Shown: positions 56,489-64,000 of the stretch, piece after piece
Position numbering within the stretch: position 1 is the stretch's first letter
Layout of the letters: each line of letters opens with the position of its first letter
Origin: Leptospira noguchii serovar Panama str. CZ214
GTDB lineage: Bacteria > Spirochaetota > Leptospiria > Leptospirales > Leptospiraceae
DNA length: 64,000 nucleotides
NCBI RefSeq assembly: GCF_000306255.2
Contig: NZ_AKWY02000034.1
Coordinates: forward strand, 124,001-188,000
Reading direction: 5' to 3'
Position numbers and translations under genes: made by a program
Notes under the pieces: model-generated
What the model saw: the letters and a program-made list of their open reading frames with translations, nothing else
What the model was told of the DNA's origin: nothing
The model's database searches: none

Positions 56489-57613
56489 ATGAAGGCAAAT
56501 GTTGAATATTTTAATTTAGAATTTTTTAAGAAAAAAAGAATATTTATAACAGGTCATACAGGTTTCAAAGGGTCCTGGCTATCTTTGTGGTTGGCGTCAC
56601 TTGGTTCAGAGATAACCGGATATTCGCTGGCCCCTCCGGAAGGAATGTCTCTTTTTAAATTAGCGAATGTTGAAACACTTTTAAAAAAATCGATTTTCGC
56701 AGATATATTGGATGTAGATTCTCTTACAAAAGCCGTTAAGGTTGTAAAACCTGAAATAATTATTCACATGGCTGCGCAACCGCTTGTGAGAGAATCATAT
56801 GAATCTCCAGTAAAAACGTATGCAACTAATGTTATGGGAACCGTTAACATATTGGACGCAGCACGTTCGATAGAAAATCTAAAAGTAGTATTAAACATAA
56901 CTACAGATAAAGTATATGAGAATCAAGAGTGGGAATGGCCTTATAGAGAAAATGAGCCATTGGGCGGCTATGATCCTTATTCGAGTAGTAAGGCATGCTC
57001 TGAACTAGTAACGTTATCATATCGAAAATCATTTTTTCAGGTCAAACATGGAAATCAACAGGGTGTATCTGTCGCAACGGCAAGAGCAGGCAATGTAATC
57101 GGCGGAGGGGATTTCGCAACCGATCGATTGATACCTGATATTGTTCGTTCAACCATTCAAGGTAAGACAATCCAGGTTAGAAATCCGGATTCTATAAGAC
57201 CGTGGCAGCATGTTTTGGATCCGCTTTATGGTTATATGATGTTGATCCATAAACTTTATGTAGATGGAGATTCATTTTCTGAAAGTTGGAATTTCGGTCC
57301 TTATGACAAGGAGTCCAAAACCGTATTTGAGATAATCTCTAAATTTGAGCAAATATGTAAAAGTAAGAATTTAAAAGGGCCAAAAGTTGTTGTTAAGAGT
57401 AACGAGAAAGAACCGCACGAAGCAAAAACTCTCAAGCTTGATATTTCAAAATCGGTTTCAAGATTAGGTTGGAAACCGAGATGGTCCACCGATGACGCAT
57501 TGGAAAAGATCGTAGATTGGATGAAAGCCTATAATGAAAAAGAGAATATTCGAGAAATTTGTTTAAAACAAATAGAAGAATACCGGAAGTTTGAAAATAG
57601 CTATGACAAATGA
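56489..57613 (+). CDS. rfbG: CDP-glucose 4,6-dehydratase
   Basis: RfbG converts CDP-glucose to CDP-4-keto-6-deoxyglucose, the branch point for dideoxyhexoses and other CDP sugars. The 374 residues show the NAD site IFITGHTGFKGSWLSLWLASLG near residues 17-38, HMAAQPLVRESYESP, the catalytic TTDKVYEN and YDPYSSSKACSE with Tyr-x-x-x-Lys, and VATARAGNVIGGGDFATDRLIPDIVR. It is next to rfbF. The usual follow-on enzyme RfbH (3-dehydratase) is not in the window, so the 3-deoxy route may not be used. Confidence 0.93.
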   Translation: MKANVEYFNLEFFKKKRIFITGHTGFKGSWLSLWLASLGSEITGYSLAPPEGMSLFKLANVETLLKKSIFADILDVDSLTKAVKVVKPEIIIHMAAQPLVRESYESPVKTYATNVMGTVNILDAARSIENLKVVLNITTDKVYENQEWEWPYRENEPLGGYDPYSSSKACSELVTLSYRKSFFQVKHGNQQGVSVATARAGNVIGGGDFATDRLIPDIVRSTIQGKTIQVRNPDSIRPWQHVLDPLYGYMMLIHKLYVDGDSFSESWNFGPYDKESKTVFEIISKFEQICKSKNLKGPKVVVKSNEKEPHEAKTLKLDISKSVSRLGWKPRWSTDDALEKIVDWMKAYNEKENIREICLKQIEEYRKFENSYDK

Positions 57614-59303
57614 AAAAAATCAAAAAAGAATTTTGAAAATTCTATATTTTGCCATTTCTGTTTCCGTAATTCTACTTGGATTATTGATAGTATTTGATGA
57701 TCGATTGGGCGTAGTCGGCGAGCCTTTTATTGATCATCTTATGGTAATGAATATTGCAATAAGTCGACAATTGTACGGCGTGGAAGGTTATGCCGGTTTG
57801 GAACAAATTCTAACCGCCCTCAAACAAATTCCCAATGTAAGCACAATTGATCTTGTAACTATCGATGATTATACGAAGTATCTTAGTGAAATTAATGCAG
57901 CACTGTTTAAGGCATCCTATTTAAAAATTATTAACTTTGACCATCTGCACGGGTATATAAATGAACAAACTTACGTTTATTTTGTTGTTTTATCTTTTCA
58001 ATTATTTGGAATAAAAACTCAAAGTATTTCATTGTTTTGGTTTTTAATTTTTGGCTTTTCATCATTCATTTTTTTAGTATCTTACAGAAATAAAATTTCG
58101 CAGTTAATATTACTTTGGTGTTTAGTAAATTCCATTATTTTTATCGTGATTTGTAATCCTGCCGTTGGGGCACAATTGCTTTCGATTTATAATTATCGTT
58201 TTATTCCAATACTAGGAATAATACCATTCTTTCACATTCTGTTGGCTTCAAGGCAGACTAAAATAACATTCAGCCAATGGTTTCTGATTTTTCTACAGAC
58301 GGCCCCACTTCTTTTTGTTTTTTTAGCGAGAGGATCTTCTTTATGGATGTTAATCGCATTATTCATTTCATCAACGATTATGCTCTGTATTTACCTTTGG
58401 AGATTTAGAGGTTGGTCACTTAGTAAAAAAATATTCAGTTACAGGATTTTTAAAGTAATTTTCGTTTACTTTCGAATTCCATTGTTGGTAAGTTTATTAT
58501 TTTTTTTAGTGAAATACGTTCCGCATCAGGAATTACATAAAGAATATAGTAAAGAAATTTGGACTCAGACGCATGTTTTGTGGCATCCGCTTTTTATTGG
58601 AGTTGTAAGCGATCCTAAATTACGAAGTGATTTTGTATGCTCGAAAACTTCCTTAAGTGATAAACTCAAAGGCTTCTATCATATTCCAGAGTGTGATAGT
58701 GAAATTAGTTTTTATAAGAGATTCGTACAAGGTATAAGAAATGAACCCGCAGATATGAATGGCTTTCACGCCGCCGTGAAATATCTTAGGGAAAATGGCT
58801 CTACAGATCAAATTGGTACGGACATCGTTAAGGAAGGCCATTTTAATATTAAATGGCAATTTTATGATACCACTCTACGTAACGTCTACTTCGATTTATT
58901 ACGAAAACGCCCGATTGATGTAGGATATATGTATTTGTTCATCAAGCCGATTCGGTTTTTTATGAACGTTTTAAGTTATGTGCAGTTTTTTATCAAAAGT
59001 ATCTATCAGTCTCCGAATATTTTGTTTATTATTTTAACGGTTTTTTCCTTACATTTATTTATTTTGGTAAAGTTATTTCATTTGAGTATATTACTTGAAC
59101 GGAAAGTAGAATCTGAGTTGCGAATATTTGCCAAAATGATCCTTCTTTCTTTCATAGTAAGTATGATTCCATCGATTCTTTTTTATAGTCAAAGACATAC
59201 AGTGGCAGATTCGGCCACGGTTCTTGTGGCATTGTGTATTTTTTTATCGATATTTTTAATTAAGAAAAGCCTTAAAAAAAGAATCCCAATAGGAACATGT
59301 TAA
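57603..59303 (+). CDS. Polytopic membrane protein of the sugar locus, hypothetical
   Basis: About 566 residues starting with ATG at 57603, which overlaps the rfbG stop. Many hydrophobic spans (about nine to eleven) with a large hydrophilic loop near residues 320-430 (HKEYSKEIWTQTHVLWHPLFIGVV and following). I see no Wzx, Wzy or MraY signature. The plan of an N-terminal span, an extracytoplasmic start and multiple helices resembles membrane glycosyltransferases or polymerases, so an O-antigen polymerase or GT-C-like enzyme is possible. Ends over the start of the next gene (TAATG). Confidence 0.6.
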   Translation: MTNEKNQKRILKILYFAISVSVILLGLLIVFDDRLGVVGEPFIDHLMVMNIAISRQLYGVEGYAGLEQILTALKQIPNVSTIDLVTIDDYTKYLSEINAALFKASYLKIINFDHLHGYINEQTYVYFVVLSFQLFGIKTQSISLFWFLIFGFSSFIFLVSYRNKISQLILLWCLVNSIIFIVICNPAVGAQLLSIYNYRFIPILGIIPFFHILLASRQTKITFSQWFLIFLQTAPLLFVFLARGSSLWMLIALFISSTIMLCIYLWRFRGWSLSKKIFSYRIFKVIFVYFRIPLLVSLLFFLVKYVPHQELHKEYSKEIWTQTHVLWHPLFIGVVSDPKLRSDFVCSKTSLSDKLKGFYHIPECDSEISFYKRFVQGIRNEPADMNGFHAAVKYLRENGSTDQIGTDIVKEGHFNIKWQFYDTTLRNVYFDLLRKRPIDVGYMYLFIKPIRFFMNVLSYVQFFIKSIYQSPNILFIILTVFSLHLFILVKLFHLSILLERKVESELRIFAKMILLSFIVSMIPSILFYSQRHTVADSATVLVALCIFLSIFLIKKSLKKRIPIGTC

Positions 59304-60544
59304 TGTCACTGACGCAATCACCAAATCTTAGCACAATCGTTCAATGTGAAGTTTGTAATAACGAAAATTTACTTTCTGTAATAGATTTAGGAAGTCACGC
59401 AATGTGTGACGATTTAGTTTCCATAAATGAAAAAACTGAAGTCAAAAAATATCCCATAGAAATTCTTTTCTGCTCAGTTTGTAAAACTGCTCATCAGAAG
59501 TATCAAATTCCAAAAAAAATTCTTTTTCCTGAAACCTATCATTACAGATCTTCATTGACTAAGGATGTTTTAAATGGAATGGCTGAATTGGTAAACTCTT
59601 GCAATCAAAAGTTTGGAAATCTTCGAGGCAAAAAGATTTTAGATATTGGGTGTAATGATGGTAGTTTACTTTCTATTTTTAGAGAAGAGGGCGCATTAAC
59701 TTACGGTATCGAACCGACGGGGGCGGCGCAAGAAGCTCATTTGAAAGGTCATACAATTTTACAAGGTTTTTTTGATTGTGATATTGCAAAAAGTTTTAAA
59801 GAAAAATATGGACAACCTGATTTAATAACATTTACAAATGTTTTTGCGCATATTGAAAATTTAGGAAATGTTTTAGATGCATTAAATATTCTACTGAGTG
59901 AAGACAGCTGTTTAGTTATTGAAAATCATTATTTAGGATCCGTTCTGGACGGAAATCAATTTGATACATTTTATCACGAACATCCAAGAACTTATAGTTA
60001 TTCTTCTTTTCAAAGGATTGCACAATCACTGAAATCGAACCTTGTTGATTTTGAATTTCCAAAAAGATACGGCGGCAACATCCGAGTTTTTATTTCCCGT
60101 AATTCCAAATTATCGGCTAAAGAGATAAATGATCTTGAAATTTTGAAAAAGGAAGAGGGATTTGAAGCTAGTTTTGTACAAATGTCCGTGAATATTTCAA
60201 ATTGGCGAACGAAGAAGCAAAAGGAAATTTCCGATTTAATTGAAATTTACGGGCCCCTTCGGGCCAAAGCATTTCCCGGTAGGGCAGCAATTCTACTTGA
60301 GTTATTAAAATTAACGAATGAAGAAATATTAGCAGTTTATGAACAACCGCGATCGCCTAAAGTTGGGTGTTATATTCCCGGAACAAGAATTCCTATTGTA
60401 TCGGATAGCGAATTAAATACTAAAGATTCTTCACCGATTGTAAATCTCGCCTGGCATATTCAAACAGAAATTAATAGTTATTTACGGCAGATCGGATTTA
60501 CGGGCAATGTTTTGCCGCTCGTATCAAATGAAGATTTTAATTGA
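59303..60544 (+). CDS. C-methyltransferase-like enzyme of nucleotide-sugar metabolism
   Basis: A 413-residue protein with the three-part layout of TylCIII-type NDP-hexose C-methyltransferases. The N-terminal zinc domain has CEVCNNENLLSVIDLGSHAMCDDL and CSVCKTAHQKYQ. The SAM domain has GKKILDIGCNDGSLLSIF near residues 108-125 and ITFTNVFAHIENLGNVLDAL. The C-terminal part has the extended NDP-sugar-binding fold with YGPLRAKAFPGRA. The start ATG overlaps the upstream stop, with AGGA eight bases before. Following rfbF/rfbG, it suggests C-3 branching of CDP-4-keto-6-deoxyglucose (inference). Confidence 0.83.
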   Translation: MSLTQSPNLSTIVQCEVCNNENLLSVIDLGSHAMCDDLVSINEKTEVKKYPIEILFCSVCKTAHQKYQIPKKILFPETYHYRSSLTKDVLNGMAELVNSCNQKFGNLRGKKILDIGCNDGSLLSIFREEGALTYGIEPTGAAQEAHLKGHTILQGFFDCDIAKSFKEKYGQPDLITFTNVFAHIENLGNVLDALNILLSEDSCLVIENHYLGSVLDGNQFDTFYHEHPRTYSYSSFQRIAQSLKSNLVDFEFPKRYGGNIRVFISRNSKLSAKEINDLEILKKEEGFEASFVQMSVNISNWRTKKQKEISDLIEIYGPLRAKAFPGRAAILLELLKLTNEEILAVYEQPRSPKVGCYIPGTRIPIVSDSELNTKDSSPIVNLAWHIQTEINSYLRQIGFTGNVLPLVSNEDFN

Positions 60545-60550
60545 AAATAT

Positions 60551-61525
60551 ATGAGAAAAAAAAAACTAGTATCGATTGTAATTCCCGTTTATAATGAAGA
60601 GGACAATGTTCGTATTGTTTACGATGCCATACAAAAAGTTATCTTAAATGAAAAACAATATGATTTTGAAATTATATTCACTGATAACCATAGCCAGGAT
60701 TCGACTTTTGAATGTTTAAAAGAAATAGCCGCTATTGATTCTAATATTAAAGTTTTAAGATTTAATCGAAATTATGGATTTCAAAGCTCTTTATTAATGG
60801 GCTACCGAGCTACAAACGGTGATGCGGTTATTCAAATTGACTGCGACCTTCAGGATCCACCTGAAATGATCTCCACTTTTTTAAAATTTTGGAAGCAAGG
60901 ACACGACGTCGTGGTTGGAATCCGCAGACGTAGAATCGAAAATTTTCTACTAACGTGGGCTCGGCGTATCTTTTATGCGTTTATACTTAAGGTTTCGGAA
61001 GAAAAAATTAGTAGAGATGCAGGAGATTTTCGGCTTATAGATAGGACAGTTCTTAATAAAATCATTTTGCTTAATGAAAATCAACCTTATATAAGAGGTT
61101 TGGTATCAGCCTTTTCGGTTAACGAAATTGGGGTTGAATATGATCGATTTGAACGTAAATTTGGGAAGAGTAAATTTCCGATTAGAAAACTTTTAGGTCT
61201 AGCAATCGATGGAATATTTTCTATGTCGCTTTTGCCTTTGCGTTTGGCAGGATATATAAGTTCCATAATCGCTCTTACAATGATAGCGTTGGGTTCTTAT
61301 TATTTTATAGCTGCAATTTTTTTCGGTAGTTCGTGGCCGAGCGGCTTTGCAACGATAGTGTTATTATTGTTGTTTAGTATTAGTTTAAATGCGATTTTCT
61401 TGGCTATTATCGGTAAATATCTTGGAAGAATTTATATTCAATTACAGAACCGACCTTTAGTGGTGATTGAAAGCTCAATAAATATCGATAAAAATTTTGA
61501 AGAAAAAGTAATTAGGAAATTTTAA
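60551..61525 (+). CDS. GT2 glycosyltransferase, dolichyl-phosphate-sugar synthase-like
   Basis: A 324-residue membrane-bound glycosyltransferase. The catalytic domain begins LVSIVIPVYNEEDNVRIVY, then IIFTDNHSQDSTFECL, then IQIDCDLQDPPEMI for the metal-binding DxD-like motif, and GIRRRRIENFLLTWARRIFY. Two C-terminal spans near residues 235-290 anchor it. The arrangement matches GtrB/ArnC-type enzymes that transfer a sugar from a nucleotide to a polyprenyl phosphate. The sugar is unknown. Confidence 0.88.
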   Translation: MRKKKLVSIVIPVYNEEDNVRIVYDAIQKVILNEKQYDFEIIFTDNHSQDSTFECLKEIAAIDSNIKVLRFNRNYGFQSSLLMGYRATNGDAVIQIDCDLQDPPEMISTFLKFWKQGHDVVVGIRRRRIENFLLTWARRIFYAFILKVSEEKISRDAGDFRLIDRTVLNKIILLNENQPYIRGLVSAFSVNEIGVEYDRFERKFGKSKFPIRKLLGLAIDGIFSMSLLPLRLAGYISSIIALTMIALGSYYFIAAIFFGSSWPSGFATIVLLLLFSISLNAIFLAIIGKYLGRIYIQLQNRPLVVIESSINIDKNFEEKVIRKF

Positions 61526-61560
61526 ATGATATATTTTCTTTCTAGCGAGAACTTAAAATT

Positions 61561-62250
61561 ATGACGAACATTTTTGATTCGAATACTGAACACTATCAGG
61601 CGGAAATCGAAAAATACACCGGCATTGTCGGAAAAAATCATGATTTTTTTGTCCAGGATAAGATTCGTCTTCTTCGAGATAGTTTTAGTGAAATAGGAAA
61701 TTTAGAGACCTTAAAAGTTTTGGATATCGGCTGCGGAATCGGACTTGGCCATAGCCAGATTAGTGAAATGGTGAATGAATTACACGGCGTTGATATTTCC
61801 GCTGAATCTCTTAAACTTGCGAAGGAAAGAAATCCAAATGTAATTTACGATACTTACGACGGCAATGTTCTCCCCTTTCAAAATAATACATTTGATTGTG
61901 TTTATGCAATTTGCGTTATGCACCATGTACCTAAATTACAATGGAATAAGTTCGTGCAAGAAATGTTGAGAGTTGTTCGTGTCGGAGGAAAAATTTTAAT
62001 TATTGAGCATAATCCTTTAAATCCGGCTACTTTATATATCGTGAAAAACATTGAATTAGATCGAGATGCAAATCTCCTAACAGCTTGGAAGTCGAAAAAA
62101 ATATTCAGAAATGCGGGAGCGGATAGGACTAAGGTTCGATATACTCTATTTATGCCCTTTGATCACGCATTTTTTCGAAAAATAGATAGACTTTTTTCTT
62201 GGATACCTTTTGGAGCTCAGTATATTGCTTCGGCGCGAAAATTAGAATAA
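61561..62250 (+). CDS. Class I SAM-dependent methyltransferase (Methyltransf_11 type)
   Basis: A 229-residue methyltransferase with LKVLDIGCGIGLGHSQISEM near residues 50-69 as motif I, ELHGVDISAESLKLAKERNP as motif II, and DCVYAICVMHHVPKLQWNKFVQEMLRVVRVGGKILIIEHNP as the post-motif. The C-terminal 60 residues are variable and may recognise the sugar acceptor. It starts 35 bases after the glycosyltransferase and likely decorates the same glycan. Confidence 0.85.
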   Translation: MTNIFDSNTEHYQAEIEKYTGIVGKNHDFFVQDKIRLLRDSFSEIGNLETLKVLDIGCGIGLGHSQISEMVNELHGVDISAESLKLAKERNPNVIYDTYDGNVLPFQNNTFDCVYAICVMHHVPKLQWNKFVQEMLRVVRVGGKILIIEHNPLNPATLYIVKNIELDRDANLLTAWKSKKIFRNAGADRTKVRYTLFMPFDHAFFRKIDRLFSWIPFGAQYIASARKLE

Positions 62251-62268
62251 TCTAAAATAAAGGATCAT

Positions 62269-63369
62269 ATGGATCGGAAAAAAATAGCTATTGTCGGAGG
62301 GGGTCGTTGGGCACGGACGATAGCGGGTGTTCTTTGTGAATTTCTTCCGGAAAACTACATGATTTCTATGCATTCGTTAGAGAATGCGGATGGTCTAAAA
62401 TCTTGGGTTAAAGAAAAACAAATCACACAAATTACGGTTTATAATACTTGGCCGGATTATAGGGATTCAATTTATGCTGTTATAATTGCAAATGCCGCAA
62501 GGAATCATTTTGCTGCGGCTGTGTCTTCTTTACTTGCTGGAATTCCTACTCTAGTTGAAAAGCCGCTCGCTACGAATCAAGCAGACGCAGAGTTTTTACT
62601 GAACCTCGCCTCTTTGAATGGAGCGAATTTATACTGTGCTCATGTGTTATTATATGCGAATTATCTTAATAACTATGCACAAATTGTTCGAACTAATTCT
62701 CCATTTAAACAAATTAAAATTGTGTGGTCCGATCCTATAAATGAAGAACGTTATGGTGAAGTTAAACATTATGATTCTTCCATATCGCTCATTCACGATA
62801 TAATTCCGCATATTCTCGGTATTATGAGATCTTTAACTGATGAAGAAATAAGTATTAAGGATAGCATCGTTGAAAACGGTGGAAGTAGAGTTACAATTCG
62901 CGGACTAGCGGGGCTTACATCTTATATAATACTTCTTGAACGTAATTCAAATGAACGACTCCGGATACTTGAAGTTGATACGATGAAAAATGGTCTTATT
63001 ACCCTCGATTTTTCAAATGAACCTGGATTGATTCGTTACGGAGATTTGAGTGAAGTAGGCGATCCGTATTGGGGTCAAAAATCAGGTCCCTTGAGGGCTA
63101 TGTTAGAAAGTTTTTTTGAAATAGCAACAAACGGTGAAAGCAAGGACCATCGTCTTGATCCAAGTCTCGGTCTTGAGGCTTGTCGATTCAGTGATATGGC
63201 ATTTCGAAGTTATCGTAGCGAACTTGTTAAATGGCTTAGTAATCGATCCGGGAAAAAACAGAATCATAAAGATTTGAAATATGCAATAGATGAGATTTTT
63301 TATGATTCTGTTCTTACTCGGAATAATTGGAAAGAATCCTTTCTCAAATTTGTAATCGGATCACCGTAG
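62269..63369 (+). CDS. Gfo/Idh/MocA family oxidoreductase
   Basis: A 366-residue NAD(P)-dependent sugar oxidoreductase. The nucleotide-binding motif is KIAIVGGGRWARTIAGVL near residues 5-22, then YAVIIANAARNHFAAAVSSLLAGIPTLVEKPLATNQADAE with the EKP signature. AHVLLY and IHDIIPHILGIM carry candidate catalytic residues. This family includes enzymes that reduce or oxidise the 3- or 4-keto group of nucleotide sugars. AAAGGA gives a good ribosome site for the ATG. It is the last intact gene of block 2 in the window. Confidence 0.87.
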   Translation: MDRKKIAIVGGGRWARTIAGVLCEFLPENYMISMHSLENADGLKSWVKEKQITQITVYNTWPDYRDSIYAVIIANAARNHFAAAVSSLLAGIPTLVEKPLATNQADAEFLLNLASLNGANLYCAHVLLYANYLNNYAQIVRTNSPFKQIKIVWSDPINEERYGEVKHYDSSISLIHDIIPHILGIMRSLTDEEISIKDSIVENGGSRVTIRGLAGLTSYIILLERNSNERLRILEVDTMKNGLITLDFSNEPGLIRYGDLSEVGDPYWGQKSGPLRAMLESFFEIATNGESKDHRLDPSLGLEACRFSDMAFRSYRSELVKWLSNRSGKKQNHKDLKYAIDEIFYDSVLTRNNWKESFLKFVIGSP

Positions 63370-63733
63370 ATTAATTTTTAGAATTAGAAGAAATCTAAAA
63401 ACAAAACATTTATATCTTAAATTATTTTGAAACAATTTCAGATCATTATATAAGAGAAATGATCTATTTAGTCTTCCCTGAAAAAGGATGCAAAAATACT
63501 ATAAAACGTGGTGAAAGTGAAATCAGAAGAAGCTCAAAACACGAGAATCAAAGTGAGCTATTTCGAAATAGATTAAGCATATAAAGAATATTTTAAGAAA
63601 ACATTTGTGATCTAAGAACTCATAAAATATTCGGAACTTCGGTTGGACTCGAAACAGGACAAATTCGAAATGGTGGGGAGCAGATTAAAAATAAGAGGAT
63701 TTAATATTTCTATACACGGAATTGATTGCGTTC
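63370..63733. other. Gap before broken NUDIX gene
   Basis: About 360 AT-rich bases. A weak palindrome TTTTTAGA (63376-63383) / TCTAAAAA close to the oxidoreductase stop might end transcription. No gene or known repeat seen. Confidence 0.4.
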
Positions 63734-64000
63734 ATGACACGGCATGCAGTTAAAGCACTTATATATCGGAACGATTCTCGTATCCTACTCCAACAACGTG
63801 ATTATACGCCTGGTATTACGTTTCAAGGGCATTGGACTTTTTTCGGCGGACAGGTCGAGGCGCGGGTGAAAGTTTGAAAGAGGCTTTAGAACGTGAACTA
63901 CATGAGGAACTTGGTTGTATGCCGGGCATCATCGGGGAAGAATTATTTCAGTGGGAATGGCGAGGGGAAATGCCAGCGATTAACCATTGTTTGTCTGTTT
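63734..64000 (+). pseudogene. Frameshifted NUDIX hydrolase copy, cut by window end
   Basis: Starts MTRHAVKALIYRNDSRILLQ and runs FGGQVE, closely matching the intact NUDIX gene at 54377. At 63861 the reading frame breaks inside the NUDIX box. GAGGCGCGGGTGAA contains an extra CG compared with the expected GAGGCGGGTGAA, so the upstream frame ends at 63875-63877, and the match continues two bases out of phase as ESLKEALERELHEELGCMPG to the window edge. A CG duplication by slippage, or a sequencing error, would explain it. Confidence 0.85.

Overview
The window looks like chromosome from a pathogenic Leptospira, most likely L. interrogans or a close relative. The evidence is the AT-rich base use, frequent TTG starts, spirochaete-type lipoprotein signals, many dispersed intergenic repeats, an IS5-family element, and an O-antigen-type sugar locus containing a protein of the 'sporadic carbohydrate cluster, LIC12192' family, which is named after a L. 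interrogans locus. The species call is inference, since no rRNA is present. No tRNA, rRNA or CRISPR array was found.

Positions 1-13.1 kb are housekeeping and signalling. They hold the 5' part of pdxJ (minus strand), a FYDLN-acid protein, a tight run miaA-hfq-SPFH-like-manC, a 30-residue basic COX24-type peptide, a membrane protein, cheW with a TPR-like protein, a small lipoprotein operon, a CBS pair, a receiver-PAS-histidine kinase and fbaB with a clear terminator. Positions 13.1-36 kb alternate genes with repeat-rich gaps. The genes are a double-domain ThyX, an orphan CzcA-type RND pump, a DUF4395 protein, an orphan N4-cytosine-type DNA methyltransferase, a three-gene operon (membrane protein, degenerate class D beta-lactamase-like lipoprotein, Kef-type antiporter) and a HisKA_2 kinase. 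A copper-related block follows (cupredoxin/beta-helix/membrane fusion, small membrane protein, two-domain multicopper oxidase, SCO protein), then a DUF486 protein and an Hsp20 pair behind two CIRCE-like operators. Positions 36-40 kb hold two paralogous SBBP-repeat lipoproteins.

From 40998 to the right edge nearly everything is on the plus strand and belongs to surface-polysaccharide synthesis. Block 1 (41.0-51.6 kb) has a MarR-type EPS regulator, GDP-fucose synthase-like reductase, FAD oxidoreductase, GmhA-like isomerase, two SDR epimerases, a sugar-phosphate nucleotidyltransferase, an HldE-like protein with swapped domains, a HAD-kinase fusion and a split transketolase. Together these suggest synthesis and activation of a heptose or other higher-carbon sugar. 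An IS5-family element at 52.1-53.0 kb sits inside a MITE and separates block 1 from block 2 (53.2-63.4 kb). Block 2 has a 2OG-Fe(II) oxygenase, LIC12192-family protein, NUDIX hydrolase, methyltransferases, rfbF/rfbG for CDP-4-keto-6-deoxyglucose, a polytopic membrane protein, a C-methyltransferase-like enzyme, a GT2 glycosyltransferase and a Gfo/Idh oxidoreductase. The right edge carries a second, frameshifted NUDIX copy.

The non-coding part is unusually structured: TA-flanked ~100-bp MITEs (five copies), a longer TIR-bearing element of ~290 bp with several rearranged relatives, a pair of ~320-bp diverged copies rich in the motif GTGGGAACT, and a 36-bp minisatellite. The best candidates for under-described biology are the copper block, the lysine-less OXA-like lipoprotein operon, the domain-swapped HldE with its HAD-kinase and transketolase neighbours, and the sporadic carbohydrate module.
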